Assembly: GCA_041667545.1 (NCBI GenBank)
Contig: JBAYES010000001.1
Span: forward strand, 37,051 to 101,050
Origin: SLID01 sp041667545
GTDB taxonomy: Bacteria > Omnitrophota > Gorgyraeia > Tantalellales > Tantalellaceae
Length of the DNA: 64,000 nt
Reading direction: 5' to 3'
Part shown: one piece after another, positions 40,818 through 48,745 of the stretch
Layout of the letters: every line of letters starts with the position of its first letter
How positions within the stretch are numbered: the first letter of the stretch is position 1
Program-made: the position numbers and the translations under genes
Notes under the pieces: generated by a model
The model's input: the letters and a program-made list of their open reading frames with translations, nothing else
Databases searched by the model: none
Told to the model about the DNA's origin: nothing

Positions 40818-41864
40818 ATGAAGACTAATGGGGAGCTAAAAGTAGGGATAGCTGGATATGGCGTTGTTGGTAAAAGAAGACGTCAGTTTATTGATGGGCA
40901 CCCTAGATTGAAAACCGTAGCGGTTTGTGATCAAAACTTTGAAGTCTCAGGCGTTATGCCGGATGATGTGAAATTCTTCCCCGATTACAAGCAGCTTTTA
41001 AAAGAACCGATAGATATTGTATTTGTTTGTTTGCCTAATTATATTGCGGCAGAGGTTACTATTGAAGGCCTGAAAAGTGGAATGCATGTTTTTTGCGAGA
41101 AACCTCCTGGAAGGAATGTTGAAGACATTAAGAAGGTAATTAGTGTGGAGAAGGAAAATCCAAAGGTAGTTTTAAAGTATGGATTTAACCATCGGTACCA
41201 TAAGTCTGTTCGTGAAGCATTGGCGATTGTTAAGTCTGGTAAACTGGGGAAGATTATTAATTTACGAGGAGTTTATGGGAAAAGCAAGGTAATGTCTTTT
41301 GCTGGTGGATGGAGGGCTGAAAGGAAATTTTCCGGAGGAGGTATTTTATTAGATCAGGGCATACACATGGTTGATTTGATGAAACTTTTTTGCGGTGATT
41401 TTAAAGAAGTTAAAAGTTATGTGTCGAATGATTATTGGAAGCATGACGTGGAAGATAATGCCTTTGTTTTAATGAAGGATAAAAAGGGCAGGGTAGCGAC
41501 ACTGCATTCAAGTGCAACGCAGTGGCAGCACAGGTTTTCTTTGGATATAAACCTTACAAAAGGTTTTTTAGAACTGCAAGGTATTTTATCAGGCTCAAAG
41601 AGTTATGGCGAAGAAAAACTTGTTGTAGTTAAAAAGAGTGAATCAGATTTCGGTTCAATGCAAGAAGAAACGATAACTTATTTAGAGGATAATTCGTGGA
41701 AAGATGAAATATATGAATTTGTAGATGCGATAATAAAAGGAGACAGAATTGAAGACGGGACCAGCCAGGAGGCTTTAGATGTTATGAAAATCATATATAG
41801 GATTTACTACGCCGATCCCGAATGGAGAAAAAAATACAATATAAGCGATCCTGATAAAAATTAA
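40818..41864 (+). CDS. Gfo/Idh/MocA-family oxidoreductase
   Basis: A 348-residue NAD(P)-dependent sugar oxidoreductase. The nucleotide-binding start is VGIAGYGVVGKRRRQFI, followed by IVFVCLPNYIAAE, GMHVFCEKPPGRN with the catalytic-type lysine, and ILLDQGIHMVDLM with the aspartate and histidine. The C-terminal beta-sheet domain is complete. AAGGAG precedes the ATG. It probably oxidises or reduces a hydroxyl of a sugar, ulosonate or cyclitol. Together with the dehydrogenase and SDR downstream it gives this cassette three separate redox enzymes. Confidence 0.87.
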   Translation: MKTNGELKVGIAGYGVVGKRRRQFIDGHPRLKTVAVCDQNFEVSGVMPDDVKFFPDYKQLLKEPIDIVFVCLPNYIAAEVTIEGLKSGMHVFCEKPPGRNVEDIKKVISVEKENPKVVLKYGFNHRYHKSVREALAIVKSGKLGKIINLRGVYGKSKVMSFAGGWRAERKFSGGGILLDQGIHMVDLMKLFCGDFKEVKSYVSNDYWKHDVEDNAFVLMKDKKGRVATLHSSATQWQHRFSLDINLTKGFLELQGILSGSKSYGEEKLVVVKKSESDFGSMQEETITYLEDNSWKDEIYEFVDAIIKGDRIEDGTSQEALDVMKIIYRIYYADPEWRKKYNISDPDKN

Positions 41865-41884
41865 TGCCGTTTATAAGGAGGGAA

Positions 41885-42499
41885 ATGAATAATAGTATTG
41901 AAGGTCTTATTGCGAGCTCGGACGATATAGAAGATTTTGCGAAAGGATATTTTGATTACGTTTCGGGACTTTTAAGGAATATGGATACAGCGATGATAAA
42001 AGAGTTTGTCGAGGAGTTTGAGTATTCCAGGAAAGATCAGAGTACAATGTTCTTTGCCGGCAACGGAGGTTCGGCGGCCACAGCTTCGCATATGGTGAAC
42101 GATCTTGGGTTCGGCACAAGGGTGCATGTTGACCCGCCCATCCGTGTGTTGTCCCTGTCGGATAATTTATCGGCCATTACCGCGGTTGCTAACGATACAG
42201 GTTATGATAACGTATTTATCAGGCAGCTGCAGGTCTATTACAGGCCCGGAGATAAACTGGTGGTAATTTCTGCCAGCGGGAACTCTCCTAACCTGGTGCG
42301 GGCGGCTGAATGGGTAAAAGAAAAAGGCGGGAAGGTTTTGGGATTTTTAGGTTTTGATGGAGGCAAGTTGATTGATATTTGTGACGTGGCCGTATCTGTC
42401 AAAACACCGCACGGAGAGTATGGACCGGTCGAAGATGTTCATATGATACTTGATCATCTCATTTATACTTGGATATGGCATGCAAAAAGGAAGGGATAG
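41885..42499 (+). CDS. SIS-domain sugar isomerase, GmhA-like
   Basis: A 204-residue SIS protein like sedoheptulose-7-phosphate isomerase: FFAGNGGSAATASHMVNDLG, IRVLSLSDNLSAITAVAND, VVISASGNSPNLVRAAEW and VEDVHMILDHLIY. GmhA's catalytic glutamate in the first motif appears as aspartate here, and the histidine in EDVHMI is kept. It probably interconverts a C7 ketose- and aldose-phosphate or a related sugar. I chose ATG 41885, behind AAGGAGG; an ATG at 41864 overlapping the upstream stop has no ribosome site. Confidence 0.82.
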   Translation: MNNSIEGLIASSDDIEDFAKGYFDYVSGLLRNMDTAMIKEFVEEFEYSRKDQSTMFFAGNGGSAATASHMVNDLGFGTRVHVDPPIRVLSLSDNLSAITAVANDTGYDNVFIRQLQVYYRPGDKLVVISASGNSPNLVRAAEWVKEKGGKVLGFLGFDGGKLIDICDVAVSVKTPHGEYGPVEDVHMILDHLIYTWIWHAKRKG

Positions 42500-42504
42500 A
42501 AACG

Positions 42505-43428
42505 ATGATCTCATTAAGGGGAGAAAAAATACTTTTGGGGCCGTCATCTTTCGGAGCAGTTAGCAGTGAACCCTTAGACCTTTTGGTTTCGACAGGCGCC
42601 GAGATAGTTGATAATCCTTACAAGAGGAAATTATCAAAAGAAGAGCTTATTGAGCTTCTCGGACAAGGGATAACGGGTATAATTGCCGGGCTTGAAACGC
42701 TGGATAAAGAAGTGATGTCAGGGTCGGTCTTGAAGGTTATTTCCAGGTGCGGTTCGGGGATGAGCAATGTAGACGTTACCGTCGCTAAAGACCAGGGTAT
42801 AGCGGTTTACTGGACGCCGGATGCGCCGGTATCTTCTGTAGCGGAACTTTGTCTTGGGGCCATGCTTTCACTTTTGAGAATGGTCCCCATGATGGACAAT
42901 GACTTACATAATGGTAAATGGACAAAGAAAATAGGAGGGCTTCTCGAAGGTAAGACAGTTGCAATTATAGGGTTTGGACGTATCGGCCGGCATTTATACA
43001 ATTTGATGGAGCCCTTTAAAGTTAGGGTTCTGGCGGTAGATCCGTGTATAAAAGAAAAATTCGAGGATGTGAGGGTAGTTTCTCTTGAAGATGCTTTGCA
43101 AGAGGCCGATATAGTGAGCGTTCATGCCAGCGGGGAAGCCAGGATATTAGGGGAAAATGAATTCAGAATTATCAAGAAAGGGGTGTTTATTTTGAATGCC
43201 GCCAGAGGTTCTCTTATAGACGAGAAAGCCCTTATTTGCGCTTTAGATGATGGACGTGTTAGCGGCGCATGGCTGGATGTATTTGAAAAAGAACCTTATT
43301 CAGGAGGTCTTATAAAATATCCTCAGGTTATATTGACGCCCCATGTAGGTTCTTATACAAGGGAATGCAGGGTTCGGATGGAAACGGAGGCTGTAGAGAA
43401 TCTTATAAAGGGGTTTAAGGATAAATAA
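42505..43428 (+). CDS. D-2-hydroxyacid dehydrogenase (phosphoglycerate dehydrogenase-like)
   Basis: A 307-residue NAD-dependent dehydrogenase. The catalytic arginine is in VISRCGSGMSNVDV, the cofactor loop is VAIIGFGRIGRHLYNLM, LNAARGSLIDEKAL follows, and the histidine is in ILTPHVGSYTRECR. There is no C-terminal regulatory domain as in full-length SerA. In this cassette it would oxidise or reduce a 2-hydroxy/2-keto acid such as an ulosonate or one of its precursors. AAGGAAGGG upstream supports the ATG at 42505 over an earlier start that overlaps the isomerase gene. Confidence 0.86.
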   Translation: MISLRGEKILLGPSSFGAVSSEPLDLLVSTGAEIVDNPYKRKLSKEELIELLGQGITGIIAGLETLDKEVMSGSVLKVISRCGSGMSNVDVTVAKDQGIAVYWTPDAPVSSVAELCLGAMLSLLRMVPMMDNDLHNGKWTKKIGGLLEGKTVAIIGFGRIGRHLYNLMEPFKVRVLAVDPCIKEKFEDVRVVSLEDALQEADIVSVHASGEARILGENEFRIIKKGVFILNAARGSLIDEKALICALDDGRVSGAWLDVFEKEPYSGGLIKYPQVILTPHVGSYTRECRVRMETEAVENLIKGFKDK

Positions 43429-43441
43429 GGGAAGGTAATGT

Positions 43442-44182
43442 ATGAAGATCGACTTTACAGGGAGAAAAGCCCTTGTCACGGGTGCAACACGCGGTATAGG
43501 CAAAGCAATAGCCGATGATCTTTATTCGCTGGGAGCAGACCTGATTCTCACCGGGACCCATCAGGATCAGATAGATGAATTGAACTTAAAAGGTGGCGAT
43601 CGGAAGAAATACTATTGCGTGGATTTTAGTAACCACGATGCAGTTAAAGATTTTACCGAGACGCTAAGCGCGCATAATAATATAGATATATGCATAAATA
43701 ACGCAGGTATTAACCGAATAGATCTTTTAGAGCAAACCAAAGAAGAAGATTTTGATGATATTATGGCCGTCAATCTCAAGGGGCCGTATATGGTGACTCG
43801 TGCAGTATGCCCCGGGATGAAGGCCAGGGGATATGGCAGAATAGTTAATATTTCCTCCATATGGGGTGTTATAAGCAAAAAGGGGAGGTCTATATATTCC
43901 GCAAGTAAATTTGGGCTTATAGGGCTTACAAAGACAATTTCCAATGAGATGGCATCGTCCGGTGTTCTTGTGAATGCCGTTTCTCCCGGTTTTGTTCTGA
44001 CGGATCTGACAAAAAGTACGCTTAGCAAAAAAGAAATAGATGAACTTGCAAAACAGGTACCAGCTGGGAGATTAGCAGACCCTGGAGAAATTGCACGTGT
44101 TGTGGTATTCCTTGTAAGCGGATTGAATACGTATTTAACGGGTAAGAATATAGTAGTTGATGGAGGGTTTATAGATGTCTGA
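43442..44182 (+). CDS. Short-chain dehydrogenase/reductase (FabG-like)
   Basis: A 246-residue classical SDR: ALVTGATRGIGKAIADDL, ICINNAGINRID (NNAG), the serine in IVNISSIWG and the YSASK catalytic pair, ending LTGKNIVVDGGFIDV. It resembles 3-oxoacyl-ACP reductases overall, but in this setting a sugar or cyclitol alcohol is a likelier substrate. It overlaps the cyclase-like gene by 8 bases, implying coupled translation and a shared pathway. Confidence 0.87.
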   Translation: MKIDFTGRKALVTGATRGIGKAIADDLYSLGADLILTGTHQDQIDELNLKGGDRKKYYCVDFSNHDAVKDFTETLSAHNNIDICINNAGINRIDLLEQTKEEDFDDIMAVNLKGPYMVTRAVCPGMKARGYGRIVNISSIWGVISKKGRSIYSASKFGLIGLTKTISNEMASSGVLVNAVSPGFVLTDLTKSTLSKKEIDELAKQVPAGRLADPGEIARVVVFLVSGLNTYLTGKNIVVDGGFIDV

Positions 44183-45236
44183 TGCTTTTTCTGTCCGGTC
44201 GAGGGTAAGAGAATATAGGGTAGAGTTCATAGACGGGTTCCATGATGATATACGGGCGAAGATGAAAGATAATTTTTTTCTTGTTATGGATGAGAAAATT
44301 AAAGAACTTCATGCGTCAAAGTTAGAAGGGCTTTGCCTTTCCCGTAATGTTATTTCTGTAAAAGCCAATGAAGAAAGCAAGACATTGGCAGGTTGTAATG
44401 ATCTCATAAAAGCTCTTTTACACAGTAGTGTTCGAAAAAACAGCATGATCTTTGCCGTGGGCGGCGGAGTGGTCCAAGATATGGTATCTTTTGTGAGCAT
44501 GGTGCTTTTTAGGGGGATAGAATGGTTTTTTTATCCCACTACGCTTTTGGCCCAGGCCGATAGTTGTATAGGCAGTAAAAGTTCTATCAATTTTATGGGA
44601 TATAAAAACATTCTGGGATCTTTTTATCCTCCGTCCTTTATCGGGATAGATGCGGGATTTTTAGAAACCCTGCCGGCAGAAGAAATAAAGTCCGGCATAG
44701 GGGAAATATTACATTTTTATTTTATTGCCGGGAAATTGGATATTGCGGAAAAGATGATGGATGAATATGAACATCTCATAGAGGATCCTGAGAACATGCA
44801 AGAGTACATTGTAAACAGTCTAAAAATTAAGAAGCCTGTTGTGGAGGAAGATGAGCTTGATAAGGGTATCCGGAACCTTTTTAATTATGGGCATACGTTC
44901 GCTCATGCGGTAGAAAGTATCACGTCCTATAAGATCAATCACGGCCAGGCCGTAACGTTGGGAATGGACATGGCGAATTATCTTTCCATGAAGGCGGGAT
45001 ATATTGACAAGAAGCTTTTTGGGGAAATGCACGATATCTTGAAGAAGAACATCCCGGCGTTCAGACTTTCTGAGGATAATATTGAGGACTATATTAAGGC
45101 ACTATCAAGGGACAAGAAAAATGTGGGGTCGGATCTGGGATGTATATTGACAAAAGGCCCCGGGGCTATGTTCAAAGAATATCGCCCGATGGATAAGGCG
45201 CTTAGGGCTGATATATTGAGTTATTTCGGAGATTAA
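44175..45236 (+). CDS. 3-dehydroquinate synthase-like sugar phosphate cyclase
   Basis: A 353-residue member of the AroB/sugar-phosphate-cyclase superfamily. It keeps the NAD-binding FAVGGGVVQDMVSF and YPTTLLAQADSCIGSKSSIN with the lysine, and the zinc ligands appear conserved: the glutamate in SGIGEILHF, one histidine in NYGHTFAHAVES and one in NHGQAVTLGMDMA. The lysine that usually follows the zinc glutamate (EVIK) is replaced here (EILH). Cyclases of this family turn C7 sugar phosphates into carbocycles. With a GmhA-like isomerase nearby, a C7 cyclitol product is plausible but unproven. No shikimate genes are near. Confidence 0.83.
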   Translation: MSDAFSVRSRVREYRVEFIDGFHDDIRAKMKDNFFLVMDEKIKELHASKLEGLCLSRNVISVKANEESKTLAGCNDLIKALLHSSVRKNSMIFAVGGGVVQDMVSFVSMVLFRGIEWFFYPTTLLAQADSCIGSKSSINFMGYKNILGSFYPPSFIGIDAGFLETLPAEEIKSGIGEILHFYFIAGKLDIAEKMMDEYEHLIEDPENMQEYIVNSLKIKKPVVEEDELDKGIRNLFNYGHTFAHAVESITSYKINHGQAVTLGMDMANYLSMKAGYIDKKLFGEMHDILKKNIPAFRLSEDNIEDYIKALSRDKKNVGSDLGCILTKGPGAMFKEYRPMDKALRADILSYFGD

Positions 45237-45259
45237 TATTAAAAACGGAGAGGCATAAT

Positions 45260-46201
45260 ATGAAACTGATAATCCAGATCCCGTGTTATAACGAGGAAAA
45301 AACCCTTCCACTAACACTGAAAGATCTCCCAAGATCAATAGAAGGGATAGACGAGATAAAAACTCTTATCGTTAACGACGGAAGTACTGATTCTACCGTG
45401 GAAGTCGCCAAGGAAAACAATGTTGACCACATAGTGGATCTTCCTTATAAACGGGGTTTGGCGGAGGCTTTCAGGCGTGGGATCGAGAAGTCTTTAGAAT
45501 TGGGGGCGGATATTATTGTTAATACGGATGGTGATAACCAGTACAAAGGTGAGGATATCGAGAAGCTTGTAAAACCAATACTCGATAAAAGATCTGAAAT
45601 AGTGATAGGTTGCCGCAACATGCCCGAAATAAAACACTTTTCAATAATAAAAAAGACCCTTCAGGGATTGGGAAGCCATATGGTAAGGCGTTTCTCGCGC
45701 ACTAATATTCCCGATACCACAAGCGGTTTCAGGGCTTATTCAAGGGAAGCGGCGTTAAAGATGAACGTTTTCTCAAACTACACTTATACGCTCGAGACTA
45801 TAATACAGGCGGGGAGAAAAGAAATACCGATAACGCATGTTGATATCAGGACAAATGAAAAACTTCGGGAATCAAGGCTGATCAAGAGCATACCCGCTTA
45901 CATAATACGGTCTATAGCTACTATGCTGAGGGTATATTTGATGTATGAACCTATGAAGTTCTTTGTGCAGGCAGGTTCCTTAATATTGTTCTTAGGCGGT
46001 CTTCTCGGAGCCAGGTATCTGTATTTTTTCCTATTTGGCGCAAAAAGAGGAGGTCACCTGCAATCTCTTATTCTGGCGGCGGTGCTTCTGCTTTCAGGAT
46101 TCATTCTAATGGTGGCGGGATTATTGGCGGATGTAATAGCGGCGAATAGAAAACTTAACGAAGAAATATTATACCGCCTGAAAAGATCGGAATACCAATA
46201 A
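45260..46201 (+). CDS. Family 2 glycosyltransferase with C-terminal membrane helices
   Basis: A 313-residue enzyme with a GT-A domain (about 1-225: LIIQIPCYNEEKTLPLTL, LIVNDGSTDSTVEVA, VNTDGDNQYKG) and two C-terminal membrane helices (about 236-256 and 270-292), as in membrane-bound polyprenyl-phosphate sugar synthases. It would charge a lipid phosphate at the inner membrane. GGAG precedes the ATG. A broken near-copy of its first 45 residues lies at 32961. Donor sugar unknown. Confidence 0.85.
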   Translation: MKLIIQIPCYNEEKTLPLTLKDLPRSIEGIDEIKTLIVNDGSTDSTVEVAKENNVDHIVDLPYKRGLAEAFRRGIEKSLELGADIIVNTDGDNQYKGEDIEKLVKPILDKRSEIVIGCRNMPEIKHFSIIKKTLQGLGSHMVRRFSRTNIPDTTSGFRAYSREAALKMNVFSNYTYTLETIIQAGRKEIPITHVDIRTNEKLRESRLIKSIPAYIIRSIATMLRVYLMYEPMKFFVQAGSLILFLGGLLGARYLYFFLFGAKRGGHLQSLILAAVLLLSGFILMVAGLLADVIAANRKLNEEILYRLKRSEYQ

Positions 46202-46209
46202 AGAACAGG

Positions 46210-47274
46210 ATGGCTGATAACACAAGAATATTAATGATATCCCGTAAATACCCTCCTTCAACCGGCGGAATGCAGGAATTTGCAAAAGACTTCATCGGAC
46301 GGATGGAGGGCGTTTATGATGCGGATAAAATAGTTTTTGGTCGCGGTCAAATAAACCTTATCTGGTTTTTGCCATATTCTTTCGTCAGATCCTTGATGTT
46401 AATTGCGGCAGGAAAGCATGACTTAGTGTGGCTCTGTGACGGTCTTTTAGCGCCTATGGGGGTTGTTTTAAAGAAGTTGTGCAAGATCAAAGTAGGGATA
46501 ACGGTCCATGGCCTCGATATTACTTATTCTAATGCGCTGTATCAGCGGGTAGTTCCCGCGTCTATAGCTGCGCTTGACCGGGTGGTCTGCGTCAGCGAAA
46601 ATACATTGTTAGAATGTACGAAAAGGGGGATACCCTGTAACAAGTGCGTTGTTATAACCAATGGAATAGAAGAAAAAAAGTTCAAGTCAGATCTTACTAA
46701 AGGCGAGCTTCTCAGATCCCTTGAACTGGCTTTCGGCAAGGGGCTTGGAACTAAAAAAATACTTATAACGGTTGGAAGGGTCATAAGACGCAAAGGGGTA
46801 AACTGGTTTATCGATAATGTAATGCCGCGATTGAGTGAGGATCATATATACCTTGTGGCGGGTGAGGGCCCGGAGATGGGTCCCATTGTAAGAAAAGTTA
46901 AAGAAAAGGGGATCGATAACAGGGTTAAGATGCTGGGCAGAATAAGCAGCGCGAAACTCAAGATCTTGTACAATTCAGCGTATGCTATGGTCATGCCAAA
47001 CCAGAAGATAAGTAAGGACCCCGAAGGTTTTGGTATAGTGGCTATAGAAGCCGCAAGCTGCGGGCTGCCGACGGTAGCTAATTCTGTTGACGGCTTGAAC
47101 GACGCTGTTATCAACGGTAAGACGGGATGGCTGGTTGAGTATAATAACGTGGATCAGTTTCTGGATAAAATAAATGATATTTCACTTCATCCGGACGCTG
47201 TAAAAAAAGAGAACAGGGTCTTTTCCTGGGATAACATAATTAAAAAGTATCAAAAGGTCATAGATGAGCTGTAG
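46210..47274 (+). CDS. Family 4 glycosyltransferase
   Basis: A 354-residue GT-B enzyme. The start RILMISRKYPPSTGGMQEFA is typical of GT4 acceptor domains; ITVGRVIRRKGVNWFIDNV and YLVAGEGPEMGPI lie in the donor half, and the catalytic E-x7-E stretch is PEGFGIVAIEAASCGLPTVA. It works in the cytoplasm on lipid-linked intermediates. It overlaps the following radical SAM gene by 11 bases. Donor and linkage cannot be told. Confidence 0.88.
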   Translation: MADNTRILMISRKYPPSTGGMQEFAKDFIGRMEGVYDADKIVFGRGQINLIWFLPYSFVRSLMLIAAGKHDLVWLCDGLLAPMGVVLKKLCKIKVGITVHGLDITYSNALYQRVVPASIAALDRVVCVSENTLLECTKRGIPCNKCVVITNGIEEKKFKSDLTKGELLRSLELAFGKGLGTKKILITVGRVIRRKGVNWFIDNVMPRLSEDHIYLVAGEGPEMGPIVRKVKEKGIDNRVKMLGRISSAKLKILYNSAYAMVMPNQKISKDPEGFGIVAIEAASCGLPTVANSVDGLNDAVINGKTGWLVEYNNVDQFLDKINDISLHPDAVKKENRVFSWDNIIKKYQKVIDEL

Positions 47275-48745
47275 GAAAGGGTATAAACGGGTTCTTTTGC
47301 TGGTGCCGGGATATAAAAAGTCACATTACGAATATGCCGGCCTGCCGGCGGGAGCGGGTTATATTTCAGAGGCGCTGGACCGGGAAGGCATAGACCAGAA
47401 AATAGTGGATATGAGGTTGGGGTATTCTTACGGACAACTCAAAAAACATATCAATCTCTTTCGCCCCGATCTTATAGGTTTGTCTATGATGAGCTTCCGA
47501 CATAAAGATCATTATGATCTTATCGGGAAAATAAAAACAGAATTTCCCGATATTGCTATTGCCGTCGGAGGACCGCATTTATCTACTTTTAGGGAAAAGG
47601 CTCTTGAAGCGTGCGGTGCTATTGATTATGGTTTTACTCTTGAGGGGGAGGACGCGATAATCGAGCTATGTGCCGGCGAAAAGCCTTTAGATGAAATAAA
47701 AGGCCTTTTATACAGGAAAGAGGACAAAATAGTTTATACGGGAGATCGTCCCTTTATTCTGGATCTTGACAGCAAAGGGTTCCCCAAGTACGGTTTTTTT
47801 GAAAGGGATAAGTATCCTAATTTCATATCACTCGTGACAAGCAGGGGTTGTCCTCATAGCTGCATATTCTGCCCCGTGCAGCTTACCATAGGGAAAAGGC
47901 TCAGAGTCAGGTCCCCCGGCTCCATTCTGGAAGAAATCGACTATTGGTACGGCCGGGGCGTTAAGGTGTTTAACGTGGTCGATGATAATTTCACCTTTTA
48001 TAAAGACAGAATATTGGCCATATGTGACGGCATAAAGAAAAGAGGATATAAGGATATTTCCTTTAGCTGCCGAAACGGGGTAAGAGCTGATACTGTGGAC
48101 AGGGAGATGCTTGAGGCGATGAAAGACATAGGTTTTAACTATCTTGCCTTTGGAGTTGAGTCGGGCAGTGACAGGATACTTGAAGTCATAAAAAAAGGCG
48201 AAAAACTGGAAGCCATAGAAAATGCGGTTAAAGAAGCCTGTGATCTGGGGTATATGGTAACACTTTTCTTTATAATGGGCCTGCCTACTGAAACCAAAGA
48301 AGATGTTGAGAAGTCTCTTGAGTTTGCCATGAAATATCCCGTGTTCGATGTGCGGTTCTATAATCCGATACCGTTCCCCGGCACCGAACTTTATGATTGG
48401 GTGGAAGAGAAAGGGTATTTCGACGAATCTCTGGGGGATTACCTGAATTCATTCTCTCATTGGATAAATAAGCCCGTTTTTGGCACTCCGGAGCTTCCGA
48501 TCGATTCAAGGATACAGTTATACGCTGAAATAAATGACAGAATAAAAAAACATACTTTAAAAACAAAAATGTCTTTCGCCAAAGACATGGAGAGGATGTT
48601 TGCAGACCTCGGTGTGCCTCATTTTATGAGCAGGGTCCTGGGCAGGATATATTATACGGAAGCTTTTCAGAGATATGTAATAGAGACGGGCCTGGCTTCC
48701 AGGATGAAAAAGTTCCTCAAGCTGAAAAGGGAAAAAGCCCGATGA
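47264..48745 (+). CDS. B12-binding radical SAM protein (second)
   Basis: A 493-residue protein with a cobalamin-binding domain (about 10-150: VLLLVPGYKKSHYEYAGLPA, IAVGGPHLSTFREKAL) and a radical SAM domain with TSRGCPHSCIFCPV (about C196, C200, C203). FGVESGSDRILEVIKKGE and MGLPTETKEDVEKSLEF are standard. It resembles BchE/HpnP-type class B proteins. It is not a close copy of the protein at 36703. The genes overlap on both sides, so it belongs to the operon; its substrate is probably a sugar or lipid in the glycan. Confidence 0.87.
   Translation: MSCRKGYKRVLLLVPGYKKSHYEYAGLPAGAGYISEALDREGIDQKIVDMRLGYSYGQLKKHINLFRPDLIGLSMMSFRHKDHYDLIGKIKTEFPDIAIAVGGPHLSTFREKALEACGAIDYGFTLEGEDAIIELCAGEKPLDEIKGLLYRKEDKIVYTGDRPFILDLDSKGFPKYGFFERDKYPNFISLVTSRGCPHSCIFCPVQLTIGKRLRVRSPGSILEEIDYWYGRGVKVFNVVDDNFTFYKDRILAICDGIKKRGYKDISFSCRNGVRADTVDREMLEAMKDIGFNYLAFGVESGSDRILEVIKKGEKLEAIENAVKEACDLGYMVTLFFIMGLPTETKEDVEKSLEFAMKYPVFDVRFYNPIPFPGTELYDWVEEKGYFDESLGDYLNSFSHWINKPVFGTPELPIDSRIQLYAEINDRIKKHTLKTKMSFAKDMERMFADLGVPHFMSRVLGRIYYTEAFQRYVIETGLASRMKKFLKLKREKAR

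Noticed and set aside
44175..45236. Housekeeping aroB
   Set aside because: No shikimate genes are near, a substrate-binding lysine is altered, and the gene overlaps an SDR in a sugar cassette.
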